DNA from: an uncultured Lachnospiraceae bacterium
GTDB lineage: Bacteria > Bacillota > Clostridia > Lachnospirales > Lachnospiraceae
NCBI GenBank assembly: GCA_949502235.1
Contig: CATBDC010000017.1
Span: forward strand, 1-64,000
Length of the DNA stretch: 64,000 bases
Direction: 5' to 3'
This document shows, in pieces, positions 35,620-43,786 of this stretch (the first letter of the stretch is position 1; each line of letters begins with the position of its first letter). The position numbers were made by a program, and so were the translations under genes. The notes beneath the pieces are model-generated. The model had not been told where the DNA came from. It made no database searches and saw only the letters and a list, made by a program, of their open reading frames with translations.

Positions 35620-38600
35620 ATGGCAAGAAAAATGAAGACCATGGATGGTAATCAGGCTGCGGCTCACGCTTCCTATGCGTACACTGAAGTTGCAGCTATT
35701 TATCCGATTACACCATCCTCAGTTATGCCGGAGCATGTAGACGAATGGGCTACAGAGGGTAGAAAGAATATCTTTGGACAGACCGTGCAGGTAACAGAGA
35801 TGCAGTCAGAGGCAGGAGCAGCAGGAGCAGTTCACGGCTCACTTGCAGCAGGCGCCTTGACAACGACATTTACGGCATCTCAGGGATTATTGTTGATGAT
35901 TCCTAACTTATATAAAGTAGCAGGCGAACAGCTTCCGGGCGTGTTCCATGTATCTGCACGTGCCCTTGCAAGCCACGCGCTGTCAATTTTCGGAGATCAC
36001 TCAGATGTGTATGCATGCCGTCAGACAGGTGCTGCCATGCTCTGTGAGTCAAGCGTACAGGAGGTTATGGATTTAACACCGGTTGCACATTGTGCGGCGC
36101 TTAAGGGAAAGCTTCCTTTCATTAACTTCTTTGATGGATTCCGCACCTCTCATGAGATTCAGAAGATCGAAGCATGGGATTATGAGGATCTAAAAGAGCT
36201 GGTAGATATGGATGCCATTGATGAGTTCAGAAATCACGCGCTGAATCCGAATCACCCGTGCCAGAGAGGTTCCGCGCAGAATCCGGACATCTTCTTCCAG
36301 GCAAGAGAGGCATGCAATCCATACTATGATGCTATGCCGGCAATTGTTCAGGAGTATATGGACAAGGTTAACGCAAAGATTGGCACAGATTATAAGCTGT
36401 TTAATTACTATGGAGCACCGGACGCAGAGAAGGTTATTATTGCCATGGGTTCTGTCTGCGATACCATTGAGGAGACTATTGATTACCTCGTAGCTGCAGG
36501 TGAGAAGGTGGGCGTTGTTAAGGTACGTCTGTACAGGCCGTTCTGTGCGCAGGCACTCATTGACGCGATTCCGGATACTGTGAAGTACATCAATGTTCTT
36601 GACAGGACAAAGGAGCCGGGAGCTCAGGGAGAGCCGTTATACCTTGATGTTGTTTCCGCTCTTAAGGGATCAAAGTTTGACGCGGTTCCGGTAAACAGCG
36701 GACGCTATGGCTTAGGCTCTAAGGATACGACTCCTGCACAGATTGTTGCAGTATTTAATAATGATAAGAAAGCAAGATTTACAATCGGTATCGTGGATGA
36801 TGTGACAAATCTTTCTCTTGAGACAGGAGAGGCTCTTGTTACGACACCGGAGGGAACCATTAACTGTAAGTTCTGGGGACTCGGAGCAGACGGTACTGTT
36901 GGAGCAAATAAGAACTCCATCAAGATTATCGGAGATAACACAGATATGTACGCACAGGCTTACTTTGACTATGATTCCAAGAAGTCCGGCGGCGTTACCA
37001 TGTCACACCTTCGTTTTGGTAAGAAGCCGATTAAGTCTACTTACCTGATTCACAAGGCAAATTTTGTGGCATGCCACAATCCTTCTTATGTAAATAAATA
37101 TAATATGGTACAGGAGCTTGTTGACGGCGGAACCTTCCTTCTGAACTGCCCATGGGATATGGAAGGACTTGAGAAGCATCTGCCGGGACAGGTAAAGGCA
37201 TTTATCGCAGATCATAATATCAAGTTCTATACAATTGATGGTATTAAGATTGGTAAGGAGATCGGTCTTGGCGGACGTATCAACACGGTTCTTCAGTCCG
37301 CATTCTTCAAGCTGGCAGCCATCATTCCGGAAGCGGAAGCTATTGACCTTATGAAGGCAGCAGCAAAGGCTACTTACGGAAGAAAGGGCGACAAGATCGT
37401 ACAGATGAACTATGATGCCATTGACGCCGGCGCTAAGCAGGTAGTAGAGGTAACAGTACCTGATTCCTGGAAGTCCTGTGAGGATGAAGGATTATTCTCA
37501 CCTGAGGTTAAGGGTGGAAGAGAAGACGTTGTTAATTTCGTAAAGAATGTACAGACAAAGGTTAATGCACAGGAAGGCAATACACTTCCGGTATCTGCAT
37601 TTAATGATTATGTAGACGGCTCCACACCATCAGGCTCCTCTGCATTTGAGAAGCGCGGTATCGCAGTAGATATCCCGGTATGGGTTCCGGAGAACTGTAT
37701 CCAGTGTAACCGCTGTGCGTATGTATGTCCGCACGCTGTTATCCGTCCGGTTGCTCTTACAGAGGACGAGCTTAACAAGGCTCCGGAAGGAACAAAAGCA
37801 ATTGACATGATCGGCATGCCTGGCATGAAGTTTACCATGACTGTATCAGCTCTTGACTGTACAGGCTGCGGTTCCTGTGCGAATGTATGTCCTGGAAAGA
37901 AGGGCGAGAAGGCTCTTGTTATGAAGAACATGGAAGAGAATGCCGGCTCACAGGCTGCATTTGACTTCGGAAGAGAGATTCCGGTTAAGCCGGAGGTGGT
38001 TGCCAAGTTTAAACCAGAGACTGTGAAAGGAAGCCAGTTCAAGCAGCCGCTCCTTGAGTTCTCAGGCGCATGTGCAGGCTGCGGCGAGACTCCGTATGCG
38101 AAGCTGATTACACAGCTGTTCGGTGACAGAATGTATATTGCAAATGCAACAGGATGCTCCTCTATCTGGGGTAACTCCTCACCGTCCACACCTTACACGG
38201 TAACACCGGAAGGAAAAGGACCGGCATGGTCAAACTCCTTATTCGAGGACAATGCAGAGTTCGGCTATGGTATGCTGTTAGCACAGAAAGCAATCAGAAA
38301 GAGATTAAAAGCACAGGTAGAAGAGATTGCAGGCTCCGACAAGGCTTCCGAGGAAGTAAAAGCAGCATGCAAAGAATATCTGGATACCTTTAACTGCGGC
38401 GTATCCAATGGGGATGCCACAGATAAGTTAGTTGCAACATTAGAAGGAATTGACTGTGATACATGTAAGGATATCGTTAAGAACAAAGATTTCCTGGCTA
38501 AGAAGTCCCAGTGGGTATTCGGCGGCGATGGATGGGCTTACGATATCGGCTTCGGCGGCGTTGACCATGTACTGGCAAGCGGCGAGGATATCAACGTTAT

Positions 38601-39153
38601 GGTATTCGATACCGAGGTTTACTCCAACACAGGCGGACAGTCTTCCAAGGCTACAAAGACAGGCGCTACCGCACAGTTTGCAGCAGGCGGAAAAGAGACG
38701 AAGAAGAAAGACCTTGCAGGAATTGCAATGAGCTATGGCTACGTATACGTTGCACAGATTGCAATGGGCGCTGACTTTAACCAGACCGTAAAGGCAATCG
38801 CAGAGGCAGAGGCATATCCGGGACCGTCACTTATTATCGCTTACGCTCCATGTATCAACCATGGTATTAAGAAGGGTATGAGCAAGGCCCAGACAGAGGA
38901 AGAGCTGGCAGTAAAATGCGGTTACTGGAACAACTTCCGTTTCAACCCGGCAGCAGAGGGCGCGAAGTTCACTCTTGACAGCAAGGAGCCTGCAGGAGAC
39001 TATCAGGAATTCCTTGACGGCGAGGTACGTTACAACGCACTTAAGAGATCAAATCCGGAAAAGGCAGAAAAACTCTTTGCTAAGAATGAGGAAGAGGCTA
39101 TGGAGAGATACGCATATCTCAAGAAGCTCGTAACACTGTACGGAGAAGAATAA
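35620..39153 (+). CDS. nifJ: Pyruvate:ferredoxin (flavodoxin) oxidoreductase
   Basis: A 1177-residue single-chain enzyme that oxidises pyruvate to acetyl-CoA and CO2 and reduces ferredoxin, central to anaerobic fermentation. Domain order is visible. The N-terminal pyrimidine-binding part carries YPITPSSVMPEH near residue 28, then domain II and the gamma domain (about 400-600). Two 4Fe-4S sites follow, CIQCNRCAYVCPH near 694 and CTGCGSCANVCPG near 747, then a third cluster with CAGCGETPY near 818. TPP binding shows GDGWAYDIGFGG near 970. It starts behind TTAAGGAGG. Codons are markedly biased toward a small set, as expected for a highly expressed gene. Confidence 0.97.
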   Translation: MARKMKTMDGNQAAAHASYAYTEVAAIYPITPSSVMPEHVDEWATEGRKNIFGQTVQVTEMQSEAGAAGAVHGSLAAGALTTTFTASQGLLLMIPNLYKVAGEQLPGVFHVSARALASHALSIFGDHSDVYACRQTGAAMLCESSVQEVMDLTPVAHCAALKGKLPFINFFDGFRTSHEIQKIEAWDYEDLKELVDMDAIDEFRNHALNPNHPCQRGSAQNPDIFFQAREACNPYYDAMPAIVQEYMDKVNAKIGTDYKLFNYYGAPDAEKVIIAMGSVCDTIEETIDYLVAAGEKVGVVKVRLYRPFCAQALIDAIPDTVKYINVLDRTKEPGAQGEPLYLDVVSALKGSKFDAVPVNSGRYGLGSKDTTPAQIVAVFNNDKKARFTIGIVDDVTNLSLETGEALVTTPEGTINCKFWGLGADGTVGANKNSIKIIGDNTDMYAQAYFDYDSKKSGGVTMSHLRFGKKPIKSTYLIHKANFVACHNPSYVNKYNMVQELVDGGTFLLNCPWDMEGLEKHLPGQVKAFIADHNIKFYTIDGIKIGKEIGLGGRINTVLQSAFFKLAAIIPEAEAIDLMKAAAKATYGRKGDKIVQMNYDAIDAGAKQVVEVTVPDSWKSCEDEGLFSPEVKGGREDVVNFVKNVQTKVNAQEGNTLPVSAFNDYVDGSTPSGSSAFEKRGIAVDIPVWVPENCIQCNRCAYVCPHAVIRPVALTEDELNKAPEGTKAIDMIGMPGMKFTMTVSALDCTGCGSCANVCPGKKGEKALVMKNMEENAGSQAAFDFGREIPVKPEVVAKFKPETVKGSQFKQPLLEFSGACAGCGETPYAKLITQLFGDRMYIANATGCSSIWGNSSPSTPYTVTPEGKGPAWSNSLFEDNAEFGYGMLLAQKAIRKRLKAQVEEIAGSDKASEEVKAACKEYLDTFNCGVSNGDATDKLVATLEGIDCDTCKDIVKNKDFLAKKSQWVFGGDGWAYDIGFGGVDHVLASGEDINVMVFDTEVYSNTGGQSSKATKTGATAQFAAGGKETKKKDLAGIAMSYGYVYVAQIAMGADFNQTVKAIAEAEAYPGPSLIIAYAPCINHGIKKGMSKAQTEEELAVKCGYWNNFRFNPAAEGAKFTLDSKEPAGDYQEFLDGEVRYNALKRSNPEKAEKLFAKNEEEAMERYAYLKKLVTLYGEE

Positions 39154-39161
39154 TTTAAATT

Positions 39162-39217
39162 GGGGACGGGGTATTTCTTAGAAATACTCCGTCCCAGATT
39201 AATTTTACCCTGTCCCT
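39162..39217. repeat. GGGGACGGGGTA palindrome between nifJ and the LuxR-type gene
   Basis: GGGACGGGGTATTTC (39163-39177) pairs with GAAATACTCCGTCCC (39181-39195) with one G-T pair, and a further TTACCCTGTCCC follows at 39206-39217. The last part encodes the C-terminal residues and stop of the minus-strand gene. The hairpin also sits where a terminator for nifJ would be. Confidence 0.75.
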
Positions 39218-39813
39218 ATCCCGTCTTTTAATTTCGCTTTCAGTTCTTCTCTCTTTTTGATCTCTGTCTTTTCAAAGATATTGGCAATATGCTTTTTCAC
39301 AGTGGTTTCTGAAATGACTAAGGTTTCTGCAATTTCCCGGTTTGAATGTCCCTGACAGATAAGAAGCGCAATCTCTTCCTCCCTCTTTGTAAGCCCTGCC
39401 CTCTGGCAGCTTTCGTGTGAAGGCATTGTATCAGAAGCCGCCTCAGACGGACAGGGGGGCGTGTCCTCCCTGTCAAGAACCAGACGGATACAGAACGCAT
39501 ACAGCATGGGACGGAAGCAGAGAGCAATATCCTTTAAAAGCCCTTCGTATCCTGTATCCTCTGATAATCGTACAAAGCAGAGTAAAAATACCTGTATCAT
39601 GCCGGCCGAGGGAATTTTGCTTCCGAATATGTACAGAAATTCTCTTTTCTCCATTCCTTTCCGATAGAAAGGCAGTGCCAGAAGAAGGCCGCCTACAAGC
39701 AGCAGAAAAAAGCTTTTAGCATCAAGCAGCAGCATGACATTAAAATCGGCCATAAATGCGAGAAGAAGGATATAGAAAAAAAGGTAAATCCCTGTCTGCC
39801 ATTTATCTTTCAT
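39205..39813 (-). CDS. Membrane-anchored LuxR-type HTH regulator
   Basis: A 202-residue protein with two clear N-terminal membrane helices (about 8-28 and 31-50), a possible third near 72-88, and a C-terminal GerE/LuxR helix-turn-helix at about 138-195 (LTKREEEIALLICQG, NREIAETLVISETTVKKHI). There is no receiver domain, so it is a one-component regulator tethered in the membrane. The final residues GIGTG and the stop come from an inserted palindromic repeat. The start follows AAAAGGAGTGAACTGTCT. It lies seven bases after a small membrane protein in the same direction, a likely sensing partner. Confidence 0.85.
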   Translation of the reverse strand: MKDKWQTGIYLFFYILLLAFMADFNVMLLLDAKSFFLLLVGGLLLALPFYRKGMEKREFLYIFGSKIPSAGMIQVFLLCFVRLSEDTGYEGLLKDIALCFRPMLYAFCIRLVLDREDTPPCPSEAASDTMPSHESCQRAGLTKREEEIALLICQGHSNREIAETLVISETTVKKHIANIFEKTEIKKREELKAKLKDGIGTG

Positions 39814-39820
39814 AGACAGT

Positions 39821-40303
39821 TCACTCCTTTTCCGAAGTATCGGACTCCTGTGCTTCTTTAAGCCTTAGCTTCAGCGAGCTTTCCACTGGCAGAAGTATGA
39901 GTATCATGGCAGAGGCATAAAGGGGAATCCGAAGTCCATCTGCCAGGAAGGAGCCAAGGGGCTTTAGACGCTCAGCCTCCTCCAATATTAATGCCTGGGA
40001 AAGATTGAAAAACAGCAGAAACATTCCTGTAAAAAAAGCCGTTTTTCTGGCTAAACGCAGGGCCTCTATCGCACGCCTCCATTCGTTTAAGGATTCTTTT
40101 TCCACTTTTCTGCGGATGCTGAAACGAAACGCATTGTTAAAATCCTTTAAAAGCCCCGCAGCTAAAAGCAGTGTGAAAATAAATAACAGCATTACCAGGG
40201 TGAGGGGCAGATTATCAAAGATCCAGAGCATATTTCCGGCACTTCCTATATCCGTGATATACCAGCTTAGTACTGCCACTGCTAAAAAAGAAATGATATA
40301 CAT
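39821..40303 (-). CDS. Four-helix membrane protein of unknown function
   Basis: A 160-residue protein with four hydrophobic segments (about 2-20, 30-52, 88-110 and 125-145) and a basic, helical loop between the second and third (RRKVEKESLNEWRRAIEALRLARK). The C-terminal tail is charged. I do not recognise a family. The frame extends to 40372, but the ATG at 40303 follows an ideal AGGAGGT. It precedes the membrane LuxR-type regulator by seven bases, so the two are likely one operon and may form a sensor complex. Confidence 0.75.
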   Translation of the reverse strand: MYIISFLAVAVLSWYITDIGSAGNMLWIFDNLPLTLVMLLFIFTLLLAAGLLKDFNNAFRFSIRRKVEKESLNEWRRAIEALRLARKTAFFTGMFLLFFNLSQALILEEAERLKPLGSFLADGLRIPLYASAMILILLPVESSLKLRLKEAQESDTSEKE

Positions 40304-40409
40304 AATTCCTACCTCCTGTTGTAAACAGTAACGTTTTTCTTTCATTTTAAACGCCCAGTACATATGACACAATACTTCTTAGGGTGTATTTTTGGTAGTA
40401 TATGGGTTT

Positions 40410-40913
40410 TCATAGGGCATCCGCTGCTTCGGCCGCGGATTTCTGGTAGGCGATTCTGGGAGTACCGTCCTCTACATGGATAATACCGCATTTTATATAT
40501 CCATATTTTTCAAGGAGCTTCTGCATGATTTTATTGTCTTCATGGGTGTCTATACGGATATTTCTAAACTGCCTTTCACAAAAATCCAGACATTCCTTTA
40601 AGATTCCCTTTACAGAGCCATCGCTGGCGACTCTGTGTATGGTTCCATAGGGTGCGTCACTGATCCACTTTCCTTCAATGACCCGGTAAGTGGGCTCTTC
40701 GCCGGATAATAGTGCGAATACGCCGCAGATGTTCCCTTCATGTTCAATTACATGGCAGTATCCATTCCTGATATCCCGGACAATCGTCTGCCGGTCAGGC
40801 TTATCATCCCCCCACTGGCCGGGATTTCCGTTTTTCTTCATCTGTTCTCTGGCATAGGCATAGATACAGAGGATATTATCCAGTTCAGATAAAGCTGCTT
40901 TCCGAATGTTCAT
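40410..40913 (-). CDS. GNAT-family N-acetyltransferase
   Basis: A 167-residue acetyltransferase. It begins MNIRKAALSELDNIL, typical of GNAT N-termini. Then it has the ICGVFALL strand, TIHRVASDGSVKGI near residue 100 (the acetyl-CoA-binding region, in the RVAS-type variant), and IRIDTHEDNKIMQKLLEKYGY near 125 before the last strand. This IDTHEDN form is common in small GNATs of Clostridia annotated as RimI-like; the acceptor is unknown. The frame extends to 40961, but AAAGGAAAC precedes the ATG at 40913. A TATACT on the minus strand at 40957-40952 is a likely -10. Confidence 0.85.
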   Translation of the reverse strand: MNIRKAALSELDNILCIYAYAREQMKKNGNPGQWGDDKPDRQTIVRDIRNGYCHVIEHEGNICGVFALLSGEEPTYRVIEGKWISDAPYGTIHRVASDGSVKGILKECLDFCERQFRNIRIDTHEDNKIMQKLLEKYGYIKCGIIHVEDGTPRIAYQKSAAEAADAL

Positions 40914-41012
40914 ATTTTTGTTTCCTTTCACGTTATTTTCCTGTAGTTCCCAGTATAGCATAAAATGTTATTTAGGTGATAGCTGCCTTTGTCGAAGACA
41001 ATTTTAAATGGA

Positions 41013-41082
41013 TTACTGTTCACATAGGACTTTGCATTTACTGCAAAGTCCGTAAGAAAATGATTCAGGCGTGAGCAGTAAC
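41013..41082. repeat. Modular palindromic repeat TTACTGTTCAC...GTGAGCAGTAAC, copy 2
   Basis: Outer half-sites TTACTGTTCAC (41013-41023) and GTGAGCAGTAAC (41071-41082) bracket a perfect hairpin, GGACTTTGCA/TGCAAAGTCC with loop TTTAC (41027-41051). Almost the same 70 bases recur at 50962-51031. It sits in the 282-base gap between the divergent GNAT and XRE-Uma2 genes. Confidence 0.8.
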
Positions 41083-41121
41083 CCATATGGAAATAAAATG
41101 GAATATTATGGAAATAAATGG

Positions 41122-41150
41122 TTGAATTATGGAACGAAAAATGGTATAAT
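41122..41150 (+). promoter_or_regulatory. Promoter for the XRE-Uma2 gene
   Basis: TTGAAT (41122-41127), a 17-base spacer and TATAAT (41145-41150) with TG before the -10. 45 bases ahead of the ATG. Confidence 0.65.
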
Positions 41151-41195
41151 CAAAAAATACTAAGAAAAAAGTAAATAGTAGCAGGGGAGACGGTT

Positions 41196-41975
41196 ATGAC
41201 AGTGGAAGAAATGAGACGGCGGAAGAAAGAGCTGGGTTATACTAACGAAAAGATATCGGAGCTTTCCGGGGTTCCCCTTGGGACCGTACAGAAGATATTT
41301 GCCGGGGTGACGTCAAGCCCCAGGTACGACACTCTTATGGCGCTGGAAAGGCTGCTTAAAGTGGCAGATAACAGGATAGAAGAGGCTGTAATGGCTTATC
41401 AGATTAAAAAGCAGGGAGAGTTTACCCTGGAGGATTACTATGAACTTCCTGACGAGCGGAGAGTGGAGCTGATTGACGGCGTTTTTTATGACATGGCGTC
41501 TCCAACGTCTATTCATCAGATGATATCGTCAGAGATATGCCGTCTGCTGAAGGACTATATTGATAAGAAGCATGGGAAGTGTATTCCCCTTGCAGCTCCC
41601 ATAGACGTACGGCTTAGCTGCGATGACAATACGATGGTACAGCCGGATGTGCTGGTAGTATGTGACAGGAATAAGATTATCCGGCGCTGTATTTACGGAG
41701 CTCCTGATTTTATTGCGGAGATTCTTTCCTTATCAACAAGGCGCAAGGATATGATCGTCAAGCTTAAAAAGTACAGTGAATCAGGAGTACGGGAATACTG
41801 GCTTGTGGATCCTGACAGGAAGAAGGTAGTTGTATATGACCTTGAAAATGACGGACTTCCTGTAATTTATGGGTTTGATGAGGAGATACCGGTGGAGATT
41901 TTTTCCGGAGAATGTAAGATTGATTTTTCAGGAATATATGATTATATCAGATTTTTATATGAAAAGTCAGAATAG
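41196..41975 (+). CDS. XRE helix-turn-helix fused to Uma2-type nuclease domain
   Basis: A 259-residue two-domain protein. Residues about 1-65 form an XRE helix-turn-helix (NEKISELSGVPLGTVQKIFAG). Residues about 72-255 are a DUF820/Uma2 domain of the PD-(D/E)XK fold: FTLEDYYELPDERRVELIDG, then MVQPDVLVVCD near 147 with the acidic residue, FIAEILSLSTRRKD near 170 with the Glu, and KLKKYSESGVREYWLVDP near 188. Uma2 proteins are abundant in cyanobacteria; their targets are unknown. This HTH fusion recurs in Lachnospiraceae and suggests a DNA-directed or self-regulating nuclease. It has its own promoter. Confidence 0.85.
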   Translation: MTVEEMRRRKKELGYTNEKISELSGVPLGTVQKIFAGVTSSPRYDTLMALERLLKVADNRIEEAVMAYQIKKQGEFTLEDYYELPDERRVELIDGVFYDMASPTSIHQMISSEICRLLKDYIDKKHGKCIPLAAPIDVRLSCDDNTMVQPDVLVVCDRNKIIRRCIYGAPDFIAEILSLSTRRKDMIVKLKKYSESGVREYWLVDPDRKKVVVYDLENDGLPVIYGFDEEIPVEIFSGECKIDFSGIYDYIRFLYEKSE

Positions 41976-41991
41976 AGGGAGGGGATGATAT

Positions 41992-43626
41992 ATGAGTGTT
42001 ACAGTAGGCGATTTGCTAAGGCTTCCGTCCCTTCGCCGTGCGGAGGTACTGGGAGGCAGGAAAGGACTTACGAAGATCGTGTCCTCCATATCCGTACTGG
42101 AGTCCACAGACCCGGAGATCCTGGTGGACGGACTTTTCCCGCAGGGGGAATTTTACGGCAGTGAGATTGTCATTACAGGATTTATGAACATTCTTGGGGA
42201 TGTAAAGTGTCAGTGTGCCAATATCCGCCGGATGGCAGAGGGCGGAGAGGCAGGTCTCATACTTTTTTATGTGGGGGTTTATCTCCCTTATGTAGACAGG
42301 CGTCTGATTGAGCTTGCGGATGAGCTGGATTTTGTACTGATCTGCATGCCAAAGGGGGAAAGGAATCTCCGTTACAGTGAAGTAATCAGTGATGTTATGG
42401 ACTGTATTTACAGGGATCGGGCGGGAAATGACTCGATTGTACCGGAGATTCTTGAAAGGATTTCCGTGCTGCCGCCCCAGCTTCGTTCCGTAAACACAGT
42501 GCTGCAGATGGTGAGTGACAGGACGGCAGTTTCCCTTGTCCTGTGCGATTCTTCCATGAGGCTTCTGAATCTGGTGGCATGGCCGAGAAGCCTCGAACCG
42601 GTATTAAAAGATAGGATGGGGGAATATAAGACATTTCCTGCTGATGGAGAGTTTCGCAGGTGTTCCTTTCTTGAAGAGGGATATGTGGGGCATTTTACAC
42701 TGCAGTTAGGGCACGGAAGGAAAGGAGAGCTTTTCTTGTTCTTCCAGAAGCCGGCGGGGACTGCAGAAGGACAGATTCTGTCTCCTGCATTAACAGAGCA
42801 GATTACGGATGTTGTCCGCCTCGGGGTAAATATCTGGGGAGAGCAGCACAGTGAGGTGGCGGTTCACGAGCTGGTCCGTGCAATTATCCAGGACGAGCCC
42901 ATGAAAATGCGGCGGCTTGCGGACATTTTCGGGATAGATGTAGAAGCGATTCATGAGATGTGGATTGTGCGCGGCTTAGGACGAGGCGCCAGAGGGCGCG
43001 AAGGAGAGTACCTGAAAAAGGAAATGAGTTTTCTGTGTACTTTTGCAGAAAGCTGCGCGGACACAGTTGTGGCAGACAGTTACGAGGGAAGCTTGCTGCT
43101 TTTCCTAAGTGATCCCTATTCACAAAAAGAGGCCCAGGAACAGATTGACGGAATGATAAATCAGATTCAGGCGGCAGACGAAAGAGTGACTCTGACACGT
43201 TGTAATAATCTTGGGGATACCGGTGATGTCAGAAGGGCGTATCTATGCCACAGGGACTATCTTGAAGATAGCAGACGGGTATTCCCGGGGAAAAGCTGTT
43301 TTCAGATTGGAGAGCTTCAGTTTGTAGGGAAATGCCGTGAGCTGATTGAGAAAGGCGAAAGGGAAATACAGCAGGCGCTTCAGTGTCTGGAGTGTCTGAA
43401 AGCAGACCGGGAGGAGCAGGTTCTTTTAGAGACATTAAGTACCTATCTGTTGGATGCGGGGGCAAGTGCCTCGAAGATAGCAGAGCTTTTGTTTCTGCAC
43501 AGAAATACAATTAAGTACAGAATCCACCGGCTTACAGAGCTTTTAGGATATCGGCCGGATAAAATGCCGGAGGAAATTTCGCTGTACCAAGCTGTTGTTG
43601 TAAAAAGGCTTCTCACGTATCCTTAG
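41992..43626 (+). CDS. PucR-family transcriptional regulator
   Basis: A 544-residue regulator. The N-terminal PucR domain (about 1-125) begins VTVGDLLRLPSLRRAEVLGG and includes SISVLESTDPE. A GAF-like middle follows (about 160-270), and the C-terminal HTH_30 domain reads LSTYLLDAGASASKIAELL then HRNTIKYRIHRL near residue 503. PucR proteins usually control purine or amino-acid catabolism. Next downstream are a DUF917 protein and a hydantoinase/oxoprolinase, plausible targets. The gene is 16 bases after the XRE-Uma2 gene behind AGGGAGGGGATG and is followed by a strong terminator. Confidence 0.9.
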   Translation: MSVTVGDLLRLPSLRRAEVLGGRKGLTKIVSSISVLESTDPEILVDGLFPQGEFYGSEIVITGFMNILGDVKCQCANIRRMAEGGEAGLILFYVGVYLPYVDRRLIELADELDFVLICMPKGERNLRYSEVISDVMDCIYRDRAGNDSIVPEILERISVLPPQLRSVNTVLQMVSDRTAVSLVLCDSSMRLLNLVAWPRSLEPVLKDRMGEYKTFPADGEFRRCSFLEEGYVGHFTLQLGHGRKGELFLFFQKPAGTAEGQILSPALTEQITDVVRLGVNIWGEQHSEVAVHELVRAIIQDEPMKMRRLADIFGIDVEAIHEMWIVRGLGRGARGREGEYLKKEMSFLCTFAESCADTVVADSYEGSLLLFLSDPYSQKEAQEQIDGMINQIQAADERVTLTRCNNLGDTGDVRRAYLCHRDYLEDSRRVFPGKSCFQIGELQFVGKCRELIEKGEREIQQALQCLECLKADREEQVLLETLSTYLLDAGASASKIAELLFLHRNTIKYRIHRLTELLGYRPDKMPEEISLYQAVVVKRLLTYP

Positions 43627-43642
43627 CAAGTATCAGAATAGA

Positions 43643-43689
43643 AGAGGGGAGTTCCTTTGTCCATTTGGACAAAGGAACTCCCCTCTTTT
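43643..43689 (+). terminator. Strong terminator after the PucR gene
   Basis: A perfect 20-bp stem (AGAGGGGAGTTCCTTTGTCC and its complement) with a four-base ATTT loop, followed by TTT. It separates PucR from the DUF917-hydantoinase pair. Confidence 0.85.
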
Positions 43690-43745
43690 CTGTGTTTAGA
43701 ACAATGACCAGGATTCTATACAGGCAGTATACTAGAAAATGGTGA

Positions 43746-43757
43746 GTGAACAGTAAC
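43746..43757 (+). repeat. Intergenic GTGAACAGTAAC repeat, copy 3
   Basis: Same 12-base word as at 42-53, here 29 bases before the GTG start of the DUF917 gene and following GGTGA. Confidence 0.6.
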
Positions 43758-43786
43758 TAAACAGCAACAGAAAGGAGAAATTAAAG

